This document shows, piece by piece, positions 21,507 through 30,875 of a stretch of 64,000 bases of DNA. The notes beneath the pieces were generated by a model. The model saw only the letters and a program-made list of their open reading frames with translations, did not search any database and had not been told where the DNA came from. The position numbers and the translations under genes are program-made. The stretch's first letter is position 1. Each line of letters starts with the position of its first letter. Origin of the DNA: Phytophthora quininea (lineage: Eukaryota > Oomycota > Peronosporomycetes > Peronosporales > Peronosporaceae); NCBI GenBank assembly GCA_011947345.1, contig JAAVTG010000392.1:1-64000 (forward strand), given 5' to 3'.

Positions 21507-23039
21507 ATGAGGTGGATGCCTCTCGTGGCCACCACGCTGCTGAGCGTGATTCAGGTTGCTGCTGCGGCGACAGGCTCGTCGGATTTCACGATGGATGGTG
21601 CGACGACATACTGCTGGGAGGTGGACACGTCCATTTACTCGAACACGGTTGACGGCTCGTCCGTGCAGATGAAAAGCGCCAAGGGCGACGGCTGTCCATT
21701 GACCCTATCGATGGACTTCCCCACGAGCGACGTGTACGCCTACGACTCAGTGGACATTTCGTGGAACGCCACCCTTCGCGAGAGATCGGATGGCAGTCTG
21801 CTCACGAACGACTTTGGCCTCACCAACCTATCGGTTGGTCTAGACCGCATCTCGCAAAAATACTACCAAGTGACGGCTTCGCGGCTTCGGACGTGCTTGT
21901 ACGGCGCTGACTGTAACCCGGTGACCACAGGCTCGCAGCTGACGGAGAACACGACCAACATCCCGATGAACTTCTCGTCGGACGGTCTGGCAGAGTTCGA
22001 CTCGTCGGACTTGTCTTTCAACGCGGCTGGAGACTACACACTGCTAGCGCATTTGATCTTACCCAGCAGTGCGCCGACAACGAAGCGGTACGACTACGCC
22101 GTGTTCCTCAAGGTCAAGGTGCTTTCGCGATCCAGCGCGACCACTACCGACACCACCACGACGCAGCCGTACGCAGAATCGACGTCAGATGCGGGCAGCT
22201 CAGGTGTATCAACGGAAGTCATCTATGTGCTTATCATCGCTGGCATTGTGGTGGTGGCCTTAGCGGCTATCGGTTTTGTGACACTGCGCGCGAAGAACGA
22301 ACGCCCAGCCGAGACAACGACAACCAAGAAGAACACCAAGCACAGAGGCATGTTTGGCTTCTCCGCCGGGACATCAGGTACAGGAGCGTTGGCGGTCGTG
22401 AGCGATAACGACGAGGAGTTCGCCATGCTTAGCATGCACGAAGCTTCGGTGCGCCGCAACAGCACGTATCTGAGTGCGCTAAGTCGCGGTCGACGCGGCT
22501 CCTCCGGTGCCGTCAAGAAGAGCGACAGCCCCATCCAGTTTGCTGGCCCAATGTGTCGCAAGGGCGCTCTTGCCGACGAGGAAAGTCTAGGCGCTGGCGA
22601 CGTTACCCCGCAGAGTATCACGATCGAGACCCCAATCACCGGACGCGCCAATTATACGGAGATGGCAGGTCTTGACAATACCCCCAAGACGCTCCCGCCC
22701 AAGAAAGACGCGTTCGAACAGTCCGACGCCCCTCGCCACATCATGTTCAACGATATTATGGAGGATGAGGTGGACTCGGTCGGTCCTAGCACGGTTGCGA
22801 GCGCTACCACGGGCGGCACGCAGGGGACCAACTTTGACCACAGCGTCTCGTCAACTGTGACAGACCTGAACCTCACCGCCGTCTCTGAGCGCATCAAGCA
22901 GCACCGCGCAGATGCGGAGCAGGAGGAAGCTGCTCTGCAGGTGAAGGAGGACGTGCTGACCGCTGACGATCTGCGCGACTCGGAGGCACAAGGCCCCTTG
23001 GCACTGAGCGATCTCTACTCCTCTCGTATCAAGCGGTAA
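21507..23039 (+). CDS. Single-pass type I membrane protein, tandem paralog 2 with long cytoplasmic tail
   Basis: The predicted product is 510 aa, apparently without introns. MRWMPLVATTLLSVIQVAAA is a probable signal peptide. The ectodomain repeats the paralog pattern (ATTYCWEVD, GDGCPLTLSMD, RTCLYGADCNPVTTGSQL, GDYTLLAHLILP) with several N-x-S/T sites. A Thr-rich stalk precedes the membrane helix VIYVLIIAGIVVVALAAIGFV. The tail of about 250 residues is charged and Ser/Thr-rich (EEFAMLSMHEASVRRNSTYLSAL; SERIKQHRADAEQEEAALQVKEDV) and unlike that of paralog 1. It could be a cell-surface sensor or adhesion protein; no enzymatic domain is seen. The start was chosen at the first ATG before the hydrophobic segment. 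Confidence 0.7.
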   Translation: MRWMPLVATTLLSVIQVAAAATGSSDFTMDGATTYCWEVDTSIYSNTVDGSSVQMKSAKGDGCPLTLSMDFPTSDVYAYDSVDISWNATLRERSDGSLLTNDFGLTNLSVGLDRISQKYYQVTASRLRTCLYGADCNPVTTGSQLTENTTNIPMNFSSDGLAEFDSSDLSFNAAGDYTLLAHLILPSSAPTTKRYDYAVFLKVKVLSRSSATTTDTTTTQPYAESTSDAGSSGVSTEVIYVLIIAGIVVVALAAIGFVTLRAKNERPAETTTTKKNTKHRGMFGFSAGTSGTGALAVVSDNDEEFAMLSMHEASVRRNSTYLSALSRGRRGSSGAVKKSDSPIQFAGPMCRKGALADEESLGAGDVTPQSITIETPITGRANYTEMAGLDNTPKTLPPKKDAFEQSDAPRHIMFNDIMEDEVDSVGPSTVASATTGGTQGTNFDHSVSSTVTDLNLTAVSERIKQHRADAEQEEAALQVKEDVLTADDLRDSEAQGPLALSDLYSSRIKR

Positions 23040-23546
23040 TGCCTGTGACGGATAGGACAGAATTTATTGACGGCGCACTTGCGCTGTCGGACTCGAGCTG
23101 GGGCATGACGGCCAACAAAGTCTTCGATACGAAGCCGGCGCGAGATGAGGATAGCTAGCCACGCTCTATAGGGCGTACAAATAACAAATACTGTACAGCA
23201 TGCAAGCTCGCCGATCAGTTTGTGAATGCGGCAACCAGTGACCGCGCCAGGAGATCACAGATTGATCACTTTGCCCGATGGCCGCCATTGTCCGATCTTG
23301 CTGGCCAATCCGGGTTTTATATGAAACGTTGTATGCCCAATGTTGAAGCGACACGTACGACGATCTGCCTTCACTTCATGGGGGCAGCTTCTGGACGCGG
23401 TGAAGTTGAGGCCACCGAGTGAAGGTCGATCGACACCAAGCCGAAGATCTTCTTACTTTGGCTTTTGCCAGACACACAAGAGGCAAACTCCCTAGGTGTC
23501 AGCTCCGCTCGCCAGCTCTCCACTTCAAGCACCACGAACTCCCGCC
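23040..23546. other. Flank upstream of the Fanzor gene
   Basis: It holds the 3' end of paralog 2 and the 5' flank of the Fanzor element. No terminal inverted repeat shared with the right flank (after 25957) could be found by eye. Confidence 0.4.
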
Positions 23547-25957
23547 ATGGGCAAGCGCAAGAGGACCGACTGCCCTGACGACTGTGGTGTCGTTGAGGAG
23601 ACGCAAGACCTCGACGCCTGGCACCAGCTCTTCGAAGCAGTCGAAGAGACCCATGACCCCGATGCATGGGTTCCGTTTGAGACCGTCGGGGAAAGCCAAA
23701 ACCCAGATGAAGCATCAGCTGAAGCGGACATGCAAGACGTACATGATGAGGTCCAAGAGCTGTCCACGACCGCAACCACCAAGCTGCCCGCCCCCAAGAA
23801 ACAGAAATCGGAAAAGGCTCGACGACGAAAGTCCGTTGGGACGATCGCAGAGGAGATGTTCAAGAAAGGGAAGAGGAACAGCACTGTTGTTTGTCGGCTG
23901 GAAAGGATTTGTTCAGACACTATTCTTCGCGACGAGATCCAGCAAACAGCTCACGCGATGAAGAGGATCCAACTCGAGACATGGCATCTCGTCAACCTGC
24001 ACACGCTGCGATGTCTGGAGAACGGTCTCCCTCTTCCTGACTACGACATCACATTCTTTGATCATTGCTGCTCTGGTGTCTGCCCGACCGGTCAAACGCA
24101 TCGTATCGCTGTAAAAGACCCCGCGTTATGGGAGTCTATCCAGATCTACACATCGCATCGGGATCGAGCTGGTCTGGCAGCGGTTAAACATCAGACTGGG
24201 TTTAGCGAACTCAAGCAGGAACTTCGCTTGCAGATGGTTGTGAATGCCGGCGTGATGATACGCGAGCATTTCTACAGACGCCTGAGGCTCTACGTCCGCA
24301 TCATTTTCGGTGGCCTCGGCAGCAAGCTGACGAAGCGGCAGAGGAAGAGAAAAATGCTCTCGTAAAGACGATTATGCGTGCCTGCTGCAACACTGAGGAG
24401 ACGGAGGTGCTGGAAGCGCTCCAGATGCGCGATATCCTCACGCCAGGGGATACCGCATGGAGTGAGCAATGGATCCCTTGGGCCAGCCACATAAAGGAAA
24501 ACGGAATGGGATTCTACGTGCGACTGATTTGGGAGTTCCAAGGGGTCGTTGAGAGGCGAATGGCCGAGTGTCCGAACGAAAAAGGCATGCGAGAGTTCTC
24601 ACTGTTTCCGGTGTCGACGGTCTACTCGCCATTGCATATCACGATCAATGGTTCGACGTTATCAGGGTTTTATTCGCGCATCAAGAAACGCATACACGAC
24701 TACGATGGAAACCTTGCTTACATCCCGCTGTCGACAAAATTCTACCAAGCCGACCGATGGGAGGTGATGCGAAATGCATTTAACATTGTGTGCTTTGAGA
24801 CCAGGACGGAAGACTGTCCCCTGACGAAGAACGAGTTCCTGCAGCTGCCGGTGGAAGAGAAGTACGAGTACGCCAATCACCTCTTTGCTAACCAAGTCAC
24901 GACGGACGGGTACAGCGCCTCGGTTTTACTGTTTCGATCGAAGACGGAGGACGAAATGACGTCGGACAAGAAGAAGGGTCCAGTAGTTTCTGCTGGATAC
25001 GTACCTGATGTCGTCATCGGACTTGATCCCGGGATGCGAGCTCTGGCCACTGCCGTGCGAGAGTACTTGCGGCCTGACACAAGGCGGAGACGACCCCGGC
25101 GTAGAGCAAAGCGAAAGGACCACCCTCGCTGGATTCGTAGAGCCAAACCTCCCAAGCATCGCAACGACCGGGATATCGTGCAGGTGACCACGCGCGAGTA
25201 TCGTCACTTAGCTGGTTTCAATCGCTTCCGGGCGTGGAATGAAGGGCAGCGACGGTCACACCCAGAGTACCAGAAGATAATTGCAGCGATGCCGTCATTC
25301 AAAACCTCAAGCTACGCTACCTACCTGGAGTATCTGCGGTATTTCTGGTGCCACGTGGAGTTTTTGATGCAGTTTGCTGTGGACCGGCCGTTCCGCAAGT
25401 GGAAGTTCTTCCGGAAACGCATGGCACGTGTGGCAGTCGACGCGATCGTCAAGCGCATTGTCTCCACTGTCAGTCGATTGACTTGTGTGGCGTACGGGGA
25501 CTGGAGCAAGCGCGACGGAATCAAGGGCCACGCGTCGAGTCCGGTGAAGGGGTTGAAGCAGGCGCTGCGGAAGCGCGCAACAGTGGTTTCCATGGATGAA
25601 GTCAGGACGAGCAAGCTCTGCTCGCAATGCCACCAGACGCTCTCATCCGTCAACTACACCGTAGACACCAAGCTCTCGAAGAGAAAGAAGCGCAAGGGCG
25701 TCGTGCTAGCTCGTGATCGAGCCGAAGTGCAGTTCAAAGAGAAGGAATGCTACGGCGTGCGGCGCTGTGACAACGCCTGCTGCAACGCCCGCTACTGGGA
25801 TCGAGATGTGAACGCTGCGATCAACATGCTTGAGCTGCTCAAGAGCGAGCTGCTAGGTCAAGGATGCATGGAAGCCTTCAAGCGAACGCAGTCAAACAAC
25901 CGTGGAGATGAGAAAGTCTCCACCCAGGCTCAGACCTGGATAAATTGCAGTACATAG
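23547..25957 (+). CDS. Fanzor RNA-guided endonuclease, near-intact (likely Fanzor1-type)
   Basis: The product is about 803 aa if one missing base is allowed. Fanzors are eukaryotic TnpB relatives that cut DNA guided by an omega RNA. The ATG at 23547 lies in a strong context (CCCGCCATGG); an acidic N-terminus and basic tract (KKQKSEKARRRKS) follow. RuvC-I is VIGLDPGMRALATAV with catalytic Asp. RuvC-II is VVSMDEVRTSKLCSQCH with Glu and the first zinc pair. The second zinc cluster is RRCDNACC, and RuvC-III is RYWDRDVNAAINML with Asp. All three acidic residues and the zinc ligands are present. The only break is near 24308, where one extra T in a four-T run joins LRLYVRIIF to a charged helix ending KNALVKTIMRACC. 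It has no close similarity in its N-terminal part to the decayed copy at 15.9-17.6 kb. The RxWDRDVNAA form suggests Fanzor1; subtype is inference. Confidence 0.88.
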
Positions 25958-25966
25958 TACTGCAAT
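25944..25966 (+). other. Perfect 10-bp hairpin overlapping the Fanzor stop codon
   Basis: Arms ATTGCAGTAC and GTACTGCAAT flank the loop ATA; the TAG stop (25955-25957) lies in loop and stem. A weaker hairpin (CCCTT..AAGGG) follows at about 25986-26001. The 3' end of the gene plus adjacent flank is the expected position of an omega-RNA scaffold. RNA function is inference. Confidence 0.45.
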
Positions 25967-26337
25967 GCGTGACTGCTGGATCCGCCCCTTGGAAGGAAGG
26001 GTCCGTTTTCGTAGAAACCTTTTCCTATACAAATACATGTCATGAAATAAGGACAAGTACACGTCGAGAACGACAGCTTATGTGCCACCGTGTGAAGTTC
26101 TTGATATGCATGTGAATGGCTCCTTTAACAAATTTACCTTATAATGCAAAAGTGTTTCTCTAGCACAAAACTATAAACCGGTCACTATATAGAGGGGTGT
26201 CAGTAAAACGGGGATTTGCGGCGGCCAACCAACTTCAGTGACGGAATTAGCACAGGCAGACAGAGAACGTCTTTCGGGCGCTGCAAAAACAGCAGCAGCA
26301 GAGCGTAGGCGCCGACGACCGACTCCGACACAGCACC
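25967..26337. other. Right flank of Fanzor and RLP24 promoter region
   Basis: No gene is supported. A CTATATAGAGG stretch near 26183 is TATA-like but its relevance to RLP24 is uncertain. The first part is the candidate omega-RNA/guide region. Confidence 0.35.
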
Positions 26338-26849
26338 ATGCGTATTCACACGTGCTACTTCTGCTCCAGCCCCGTGTACCCGGGCCACGGCATCACGTTC
26401 GTTCGCAATGACAGCAAGGTGTTCCGCTTCTGCCGCTCCAAGTGCCACAAGAACTTCAACCGCAAGCGCAACCCGCGCAAGGTCAAGTGGACCAAGGCCT
26501 TCCGGAAGGCCGCCGGCAAGGAGATGGCGCTGGACACGACGTTCGACTTCGACAAGCAGCGCCACCGCGCCGTCAAGTACGACCGCGAGCTCATGGGCGC
26601 CACCATTCACGCCATCGAGCGCGTGCAGCAGATCAAGGAGAAGCGCGAGGCGGCCTTCTACAAGAACCGCATGAAGGACAGCAAGGCCAAGGAGAAGGCG
26701 CGCGACCTGCGCGAGCTGGAGCAGAATATCTCGCTCATCGAGCCGGCGGCGGCGGCGCTCAAGGACCAGGCGCAGCTCAACGTGTCGGCGTCCAAGCAAA
26801 GGACGCGGCCGCCAAGGAGGCGCCGACCTCCATGGTCTTAGATCAGTAA
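26338..26849 (+). CDS. RLP24: Ribosome biogenesis protein RLP24
   Basis: RLP24 (human RSL24D1) occupies the eL24 site on pre-60S particles and recruits the AAA ATPase Drg1/Afg2 before exchange for eL24 in the cytoplasm. The N-terminus is diagnostic: [18 protein letters not shown], then [20 protein letters not shown], giving a C-x2-C..C-x3-C zinc site and a basic block. It continues [18 protein letters not shown] and a charged helix. A single-base deletion near 26797 shifts the end; with one more G (AAGGCAAAG) the tail reads [19 protein letters not shown] with TAA at 26847-26849. Length (about 170 aa) is typical. It is 276 bases upstream of ABCE1 in the same orientation, giving a small ribosome-related neighbourhood. 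Confidence 0.95.
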
Positions 26850-27125
26850 CTTTAATCCCGTGGGTTGTCAATGCATATTGCTTCGGTTTACTATCGCTTG
26901 ACCGCTTGGCCACGCGACATTAGCGCGGTCGTTTCTAGGAGTCACTCATCGGCGTCCGCGGCCATCGGTTCCGCTGCGTCGGCGACCTGTTAAAACGCAC
27001 TGCTACACAGTATCGATTTCCACGGGGAACTTGTGAGCCAGCCAAAGCCGCGACATACAAATACCAAGTGTCCGAAAGGGGAGCCGCCTTCAGTATTGGA
27101 CAGGACCCACGGAACGGAAGCGAAG

Positions 27126-29091
27126 ATGTCGGACAAGCTGACGCGTATCGCCATCGTGAGCACGGACAAGTGCAAGCCCAAGAAATGTCGCCAGGAGTGC
27201 AAGAAGTCCTGCCCCGTGGTGCGCATGGGCAAGCTCTGCATTGAAGTGACGCCCAAGAGCAAGGTGGCCTTCATTTCGGAGCAGGTAACGGACGCTTGGC
27301 CCATAGCTAGGAAAAATCGCGCCGAGATACTGACCTGAATGGATCTTGCTTGTCGTCCTCCTCCCGCAGCTCTGCATTGGTTGCGGTATCTGCGTCAAGA
27401 AGTGCCCCTTCGAGGCCATCAACATCATCAACCTACCCAAGGACCTGGAGAGCAACACGACACACCGCTACGGCGCCAACACCTTCAAGCTTCACCGTCT
27501 GCCCATGCCCCGCCCTGGACAGGTGCTGGGACTGGTCGGCACCAACGGTATCGGCAAGTCCACGGCACTGCGCATTCTGGCAGGCAAGCTCAAACCCAAT
27601 CTGGGCAAGTTCGACGCGCCGCCCGAGTGGCAGGAAATCCTGACCCACTTCCGCGGATCAGAGCTGCAGAACTACTTCACGCGCATCCTCGAGGACAACC
27701 TGAAGGCCATCACTAAGCCGCAGTACGTCGACAAGATCCCAAAGGCCGTCAAGGGATCGGTCATTAAGATCCTGTCTGCGCGGTGCGAGAAGCAGGAGAA
27801 GCTGGACCACTTCCTGAACGAGCTGGATCTGTCTCACGTGCAGGACCGTGACATTGAGAACCTGTCTGGTGGTGAGCTGCAGCGTTTCGCCATCGCCGTC
27901 GTGGCCGTCCAGAACGCCGACATTTACATGTTTGACGAGCCGTCCTCGTACTTGGATGTGCGTCAGCGCCTGAAGGCCGCTCTGGTGATCCGTTCGATGG
28001 TCGACGACAATGCTCGCTCCTATGTCATTTGCGTGGAGCACGATCTGAGTGTGCTGGACTACTTGTCCGATTTCATCTGCGTGTTGTACGGAACCCCGTC
28101 GGCCTACGGCGTGGTCACGATGCCTTTCAGCGTGCGTGAAGGTATTAACATCTTCCTCGCTGGTTTTGTGCCTACGGAGAACCTGCGTTTCCGCACGGAG
28201 GAGTTGACGTTTAAGGTTTCGCAGAACGCGGACGAGTTCAGCACTGGTGATGGAGACGCTAACTCGTTCAACTACCCGGCGATGACCAAGACAATGTACA
28301 AGAAGAAGAAAGAGACAGCTTTCACGCTGCATGTCGAGGCTGGTGATTTCACGAACTCGGAGATTATCTGCATGCTCGGAGAGAACGGTACGGGTAAGAC
28401 GACGTTTATCCGTATGCTGGCTGGCCTGCTCAAGTCGGACGAGATGGAGGCGGCCGAGAAGGCCGGCGACGACGATGCCATTTCGAACTGCGCTCTGCGT
28501 TACGACACGTCTACGATTAGTTACAAGCCACAAAAGATCGCCCCGAAGTTCCAGGGAACCGTGCGCGAGCTGCTGCACCGCCGTATTCGCGACGCTATCG
28601 TGCACCCTCAGTTCGCAACGGATGTGACGAAGCCGTTGAACCTTGACAACATTATCGACCAGGCTGTTCCGCACTTGTCTGGTGGTGAACTGCAGCGCGT
28701 GGCTATTGTGCTGTGTCTGGGCAAGCCCGCTGATATTTACCTGATCGATGAACCGTCCGCCTATCTGGATTCCGAGCAGCGTATTATTGCTGCCAAGGTG
28801 ATCAAGCGCTTCATTCTCCACGCCAAGAAGACGGCATTCATTGTGGAACACGATTTCATTATGGCCACGTACCTGGCCGACCGCGTGGTGGTGTATGATG
28901 GCAAGCCGGGTATCGAGTGTACCGCACACTCGCCCCAGAGCCTGCTGACCGGTATGAACACGTTCTTGAAGCAGCTAGAGATCACGTTCCGACGGGACCC
29001 GACCAACTACCGCCCGCGTATCAACAAGTACGACTCGGTGAAGGACGTAGAGCAAAAGTCCTCGGGCAACTACTTCTTCATGGACGACTAA
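27126..29091 (+). CDS. ABCE1: ABCE1/RLI1 ribosome-recycling ATPase
   Basis: ABCE1 splits post-termination ribosomes and acts in initiation and 60S/40S biogenesis. Exon 1 (27126-27284) begins [20 protein letters not shown] and holds the first Fe-S cysteines; an 85-nt intron (27285-27369, GTAACG..CCGCAG) follows in phase 0. Exon 2 starts [17 protein letters not shown], completing the two 4Fe-4S clusters. NBD1 has Walker [10 protein letters not shown], signature [10 protein letters not shown] and Walker [14 protein letters not shown]2 has [19 protein letters not shown] and [10 protein letters not shown]. The end is [10 protein letters not shown]. The product is about 626 aa, slightly longer than human. 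There is no frame break, which makes it a useful contrast with the neighbouring broken genes. Codon use is strongly GC-ending, as expected for a highly expressed gene. Confidence 0.97.
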
Positions 29092-29359
29092 GCACAGGTC
29101 TAGAAAGACGGGAGCGCATGAACTAGCTACTGCCCACTCAACAGCAGTCGGAAGATCAGACGCCGTCAAGTGATACGATACCACGAGGCAGCGCGTACAG
29201 CAGCTAGCGATTAGCGGCAAGGGTGGCGTTTTTGTCGTAGGTATCGCGTAAGTAAGCCAAACCGGCCGGCAGGACTGCGTTCTGCGTGTCAAGCCAGCGG
29301 CAGGATGGAAGAGTAAGTAGAGAATATACGTATCGGGCGTGTTCTTGCGCTCTGGTTCA

Positions 29360-29720
29360 TTATGGATGGTTTTGGAGTTGTTGCTGCTGGCAAACAGATA
29401 AGGTTAGATCCGTTCTGCGGAGAGATCCTGAGGCGGTTATTGTGTATACCTGGCGGATACGTGCAAAGTCCTTGAGAAGCGATGTGAGCTGGTTGTCGTC
29501 CAGCTCCAACACCACCTTAGAGGAAAGATTCACTACATGTTAGTCGCTGCCGAGTGGCTGTCGATTGTGTAGGGCGGCAGCACACCTGTCGCTCGGACCC
29601 ATCGGGCTTGGCGAGGCGCATCTTAAGCACGACCGCGCGTTGGCGGTCTCCGCAGATAGAGCTGTTGGCTAGGTTGACGCGCACCGAGTAGTCAAAGTCG
29701 AGCAGCTCCTCAGTTGCCAT
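29360..29720 (-). CDS. COMMD6-like minimal COMM-domain protein
   Basis: Three exons encode about 75 aa: MATEELLDFDYSVRVNLANSS..ICGDRQRAVVLKMRLAKPDGSERQ, then VVLELDDNQLTSLLKDFARIRQ, then QQQLQNHP. Introns are GTGTGC..CTAAG (29516-29585, 70 nt) and GTATAC..TGCCAG (29387-29449, 63 nt), both phase 0. The LxDFDYxVRV opening, the central hydrophobic strands and a closing helix match a COMM domain with almost no N-terminal extension, as in COMMD6. COMMD proteins form the Commander complex that recycles endosomal cargo. Start and stop (TAA at 29360-29362) are unambiguous if the splice sites are right. It is divergent from the gamma-carbonic-anhydrase gene, with 138 bases between the start codons. 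Confidence 0.65.
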
Positions 29721-29858
29721 GTTATCTAGATGGCTGCACCTCGTTTTATTACTATATCGAGTGGGCCCCGCCGATTATATTCTTATAGCGAATCCCCTGT
29801 AACGAGAGGCGAGGAGCGAGTGCAAGACCAGCGGAATCAAAGCCGAAGCAAAGGGCAC

Positions 29859-30679
29859 ATGTGGAAGCAATCGGCAGGCAAGGCCATCCGGTCCCTGGGG
29901 CAGTCGCTGGACCGCGTGGGTGTCTCGCTGGAGGGAAGCTCACCTACACGGAGCACCGTAAGTCGCACCAATGTGTCTCGCTTTATCAGGTGGATATGAC
30001 GCTAACCACCGACGGCTATCGCAGTGAATCCGTCCACGCGCGCTGTCAAGAACCTGGGTCGCTCGCCGACGTTTGCCGAGGAACGTTCGTGGCACCGAAT
30101 GCGTCGGTGATCGGCGACGTTAAGGTGGGCAAGGGCAGCTCCATCTGGTACAACGCCACTGTGCGCGGCGACGTCAACTTTATCACCATCGGCGAGAACA
30201 CAAACATCCAGGACCAGGCCGTGGTGCACGTGGCCAAAATCCACAAGGACATCCCCACCAAGATCGGCAACAACGTGACTGTGGGCCCTGCCGCCATTGT
30301 GCACGCCTGCACCATCCAGGACCACTGTATTATCGGCACGGGCGCGCAGGTGCTGGACGGCGTGGAGGTGGGCGCCAAGTCCATAATTACTGCTGGCTCC
30401 ATCGTCACGCAGAACAAGAAGGTGCCCTCAGGGCAGTTGTGGTCTGGCGTGCCCGCTCGCTACCTGCGTGATCTCACTGCGGAGGAGATGCAGTTCATGC
30501 AGCAGTGCTCGTCCGAGTACGCCCAGCTCGCGGAACAACACGCTACTGAGAATGCCAAGACTTTCGAGGAGTACGAGGCCGACACGGAGCGCTACGAGAT
30601 CTTGCGGGACGTGGGTGAGACTGGTCTGCCGCCGAAGGACCAGGAACGCGAGGACACGGGTCTTTATTTCCGCTACTAG
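29859..30679 (+). CDS. Gamma-carbonic-anhydrase-like protein (mitochondrial complex I matrix arm)
   Basis: A left-handed beta-helix protein of the gamma-CA family, which in plants and protists forms a heterotrimer on complex I. It begins MWKQSAGKAIRSLGQSLDRVGVSLEG, like plant gamma-CAs. A 66-nt intron (29958-30024, GTAAGT..TCGCAG) then joins TYTEH to LNPSTRAVKNLG. Hexapeptide repeats follow (FVAPNASVIGDVKVGKGSSIWYNATVRGDV, NIQDQAVVHVAK). Of the three zinc histidines, those in QAVVHVAK and AIVHAC are present, but the usual GH of the VGH-x-A motif is GP (VGPAAIVH). It is therefore probably a non-catalytic or altered subunit. The frame breaks in exon 1 near 29938 and near 30082; one extra C and one extra T would restore them. 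The C-terminus ends EDTGLYFRY. Confidence 0.88.
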
Positions 30680-30875
30680 ACACCCGAGTGCGGGGGACAA
30701 TGTTGCGCGGGAGAAGTAAAGATGGTGGCTAACACATGAACAAAAGAATGAAAATGGACGAAGAAAACTGTGCTGTTTGAGTATTCTCTTTGAGCAAACG
30801 ATGGTCGTCAAGATCAATATCGAAGCCTCGTTCTAGCATGGCGTGCATGCTGAAATTGAGACTGCCTGTCCTACT

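Noticed and set aside
20750..21535. Long open frame on the minus strand between the membrane-protein paralogs
   Set aside because: No start context, domain, or plausible composition; Cys/Arg-rich reading typical of antisense GC-rich DNA.
26200..26913. Minus-strand open frame over RLP24
   Set aside because: It is the antisense of a clearly conserved gene and consists of Leu/Val/Arg runs caused by GC-ending codons.
27658..28929. 423-codon minus-strand frame over ABCE1
   Set aside because: Antisense shadow of a strongly conserved gene with no independent motifs.
29958..29989. Very short 32-nt intron alternative in the gamma-CA gene
   Set aside because: It would keep a frame, but the 66-nt intron gives a sequence (TYTEH-LNPSTRAV) that fits plant gamma-CA N-termini, and 32 nt is below known intron sizes.
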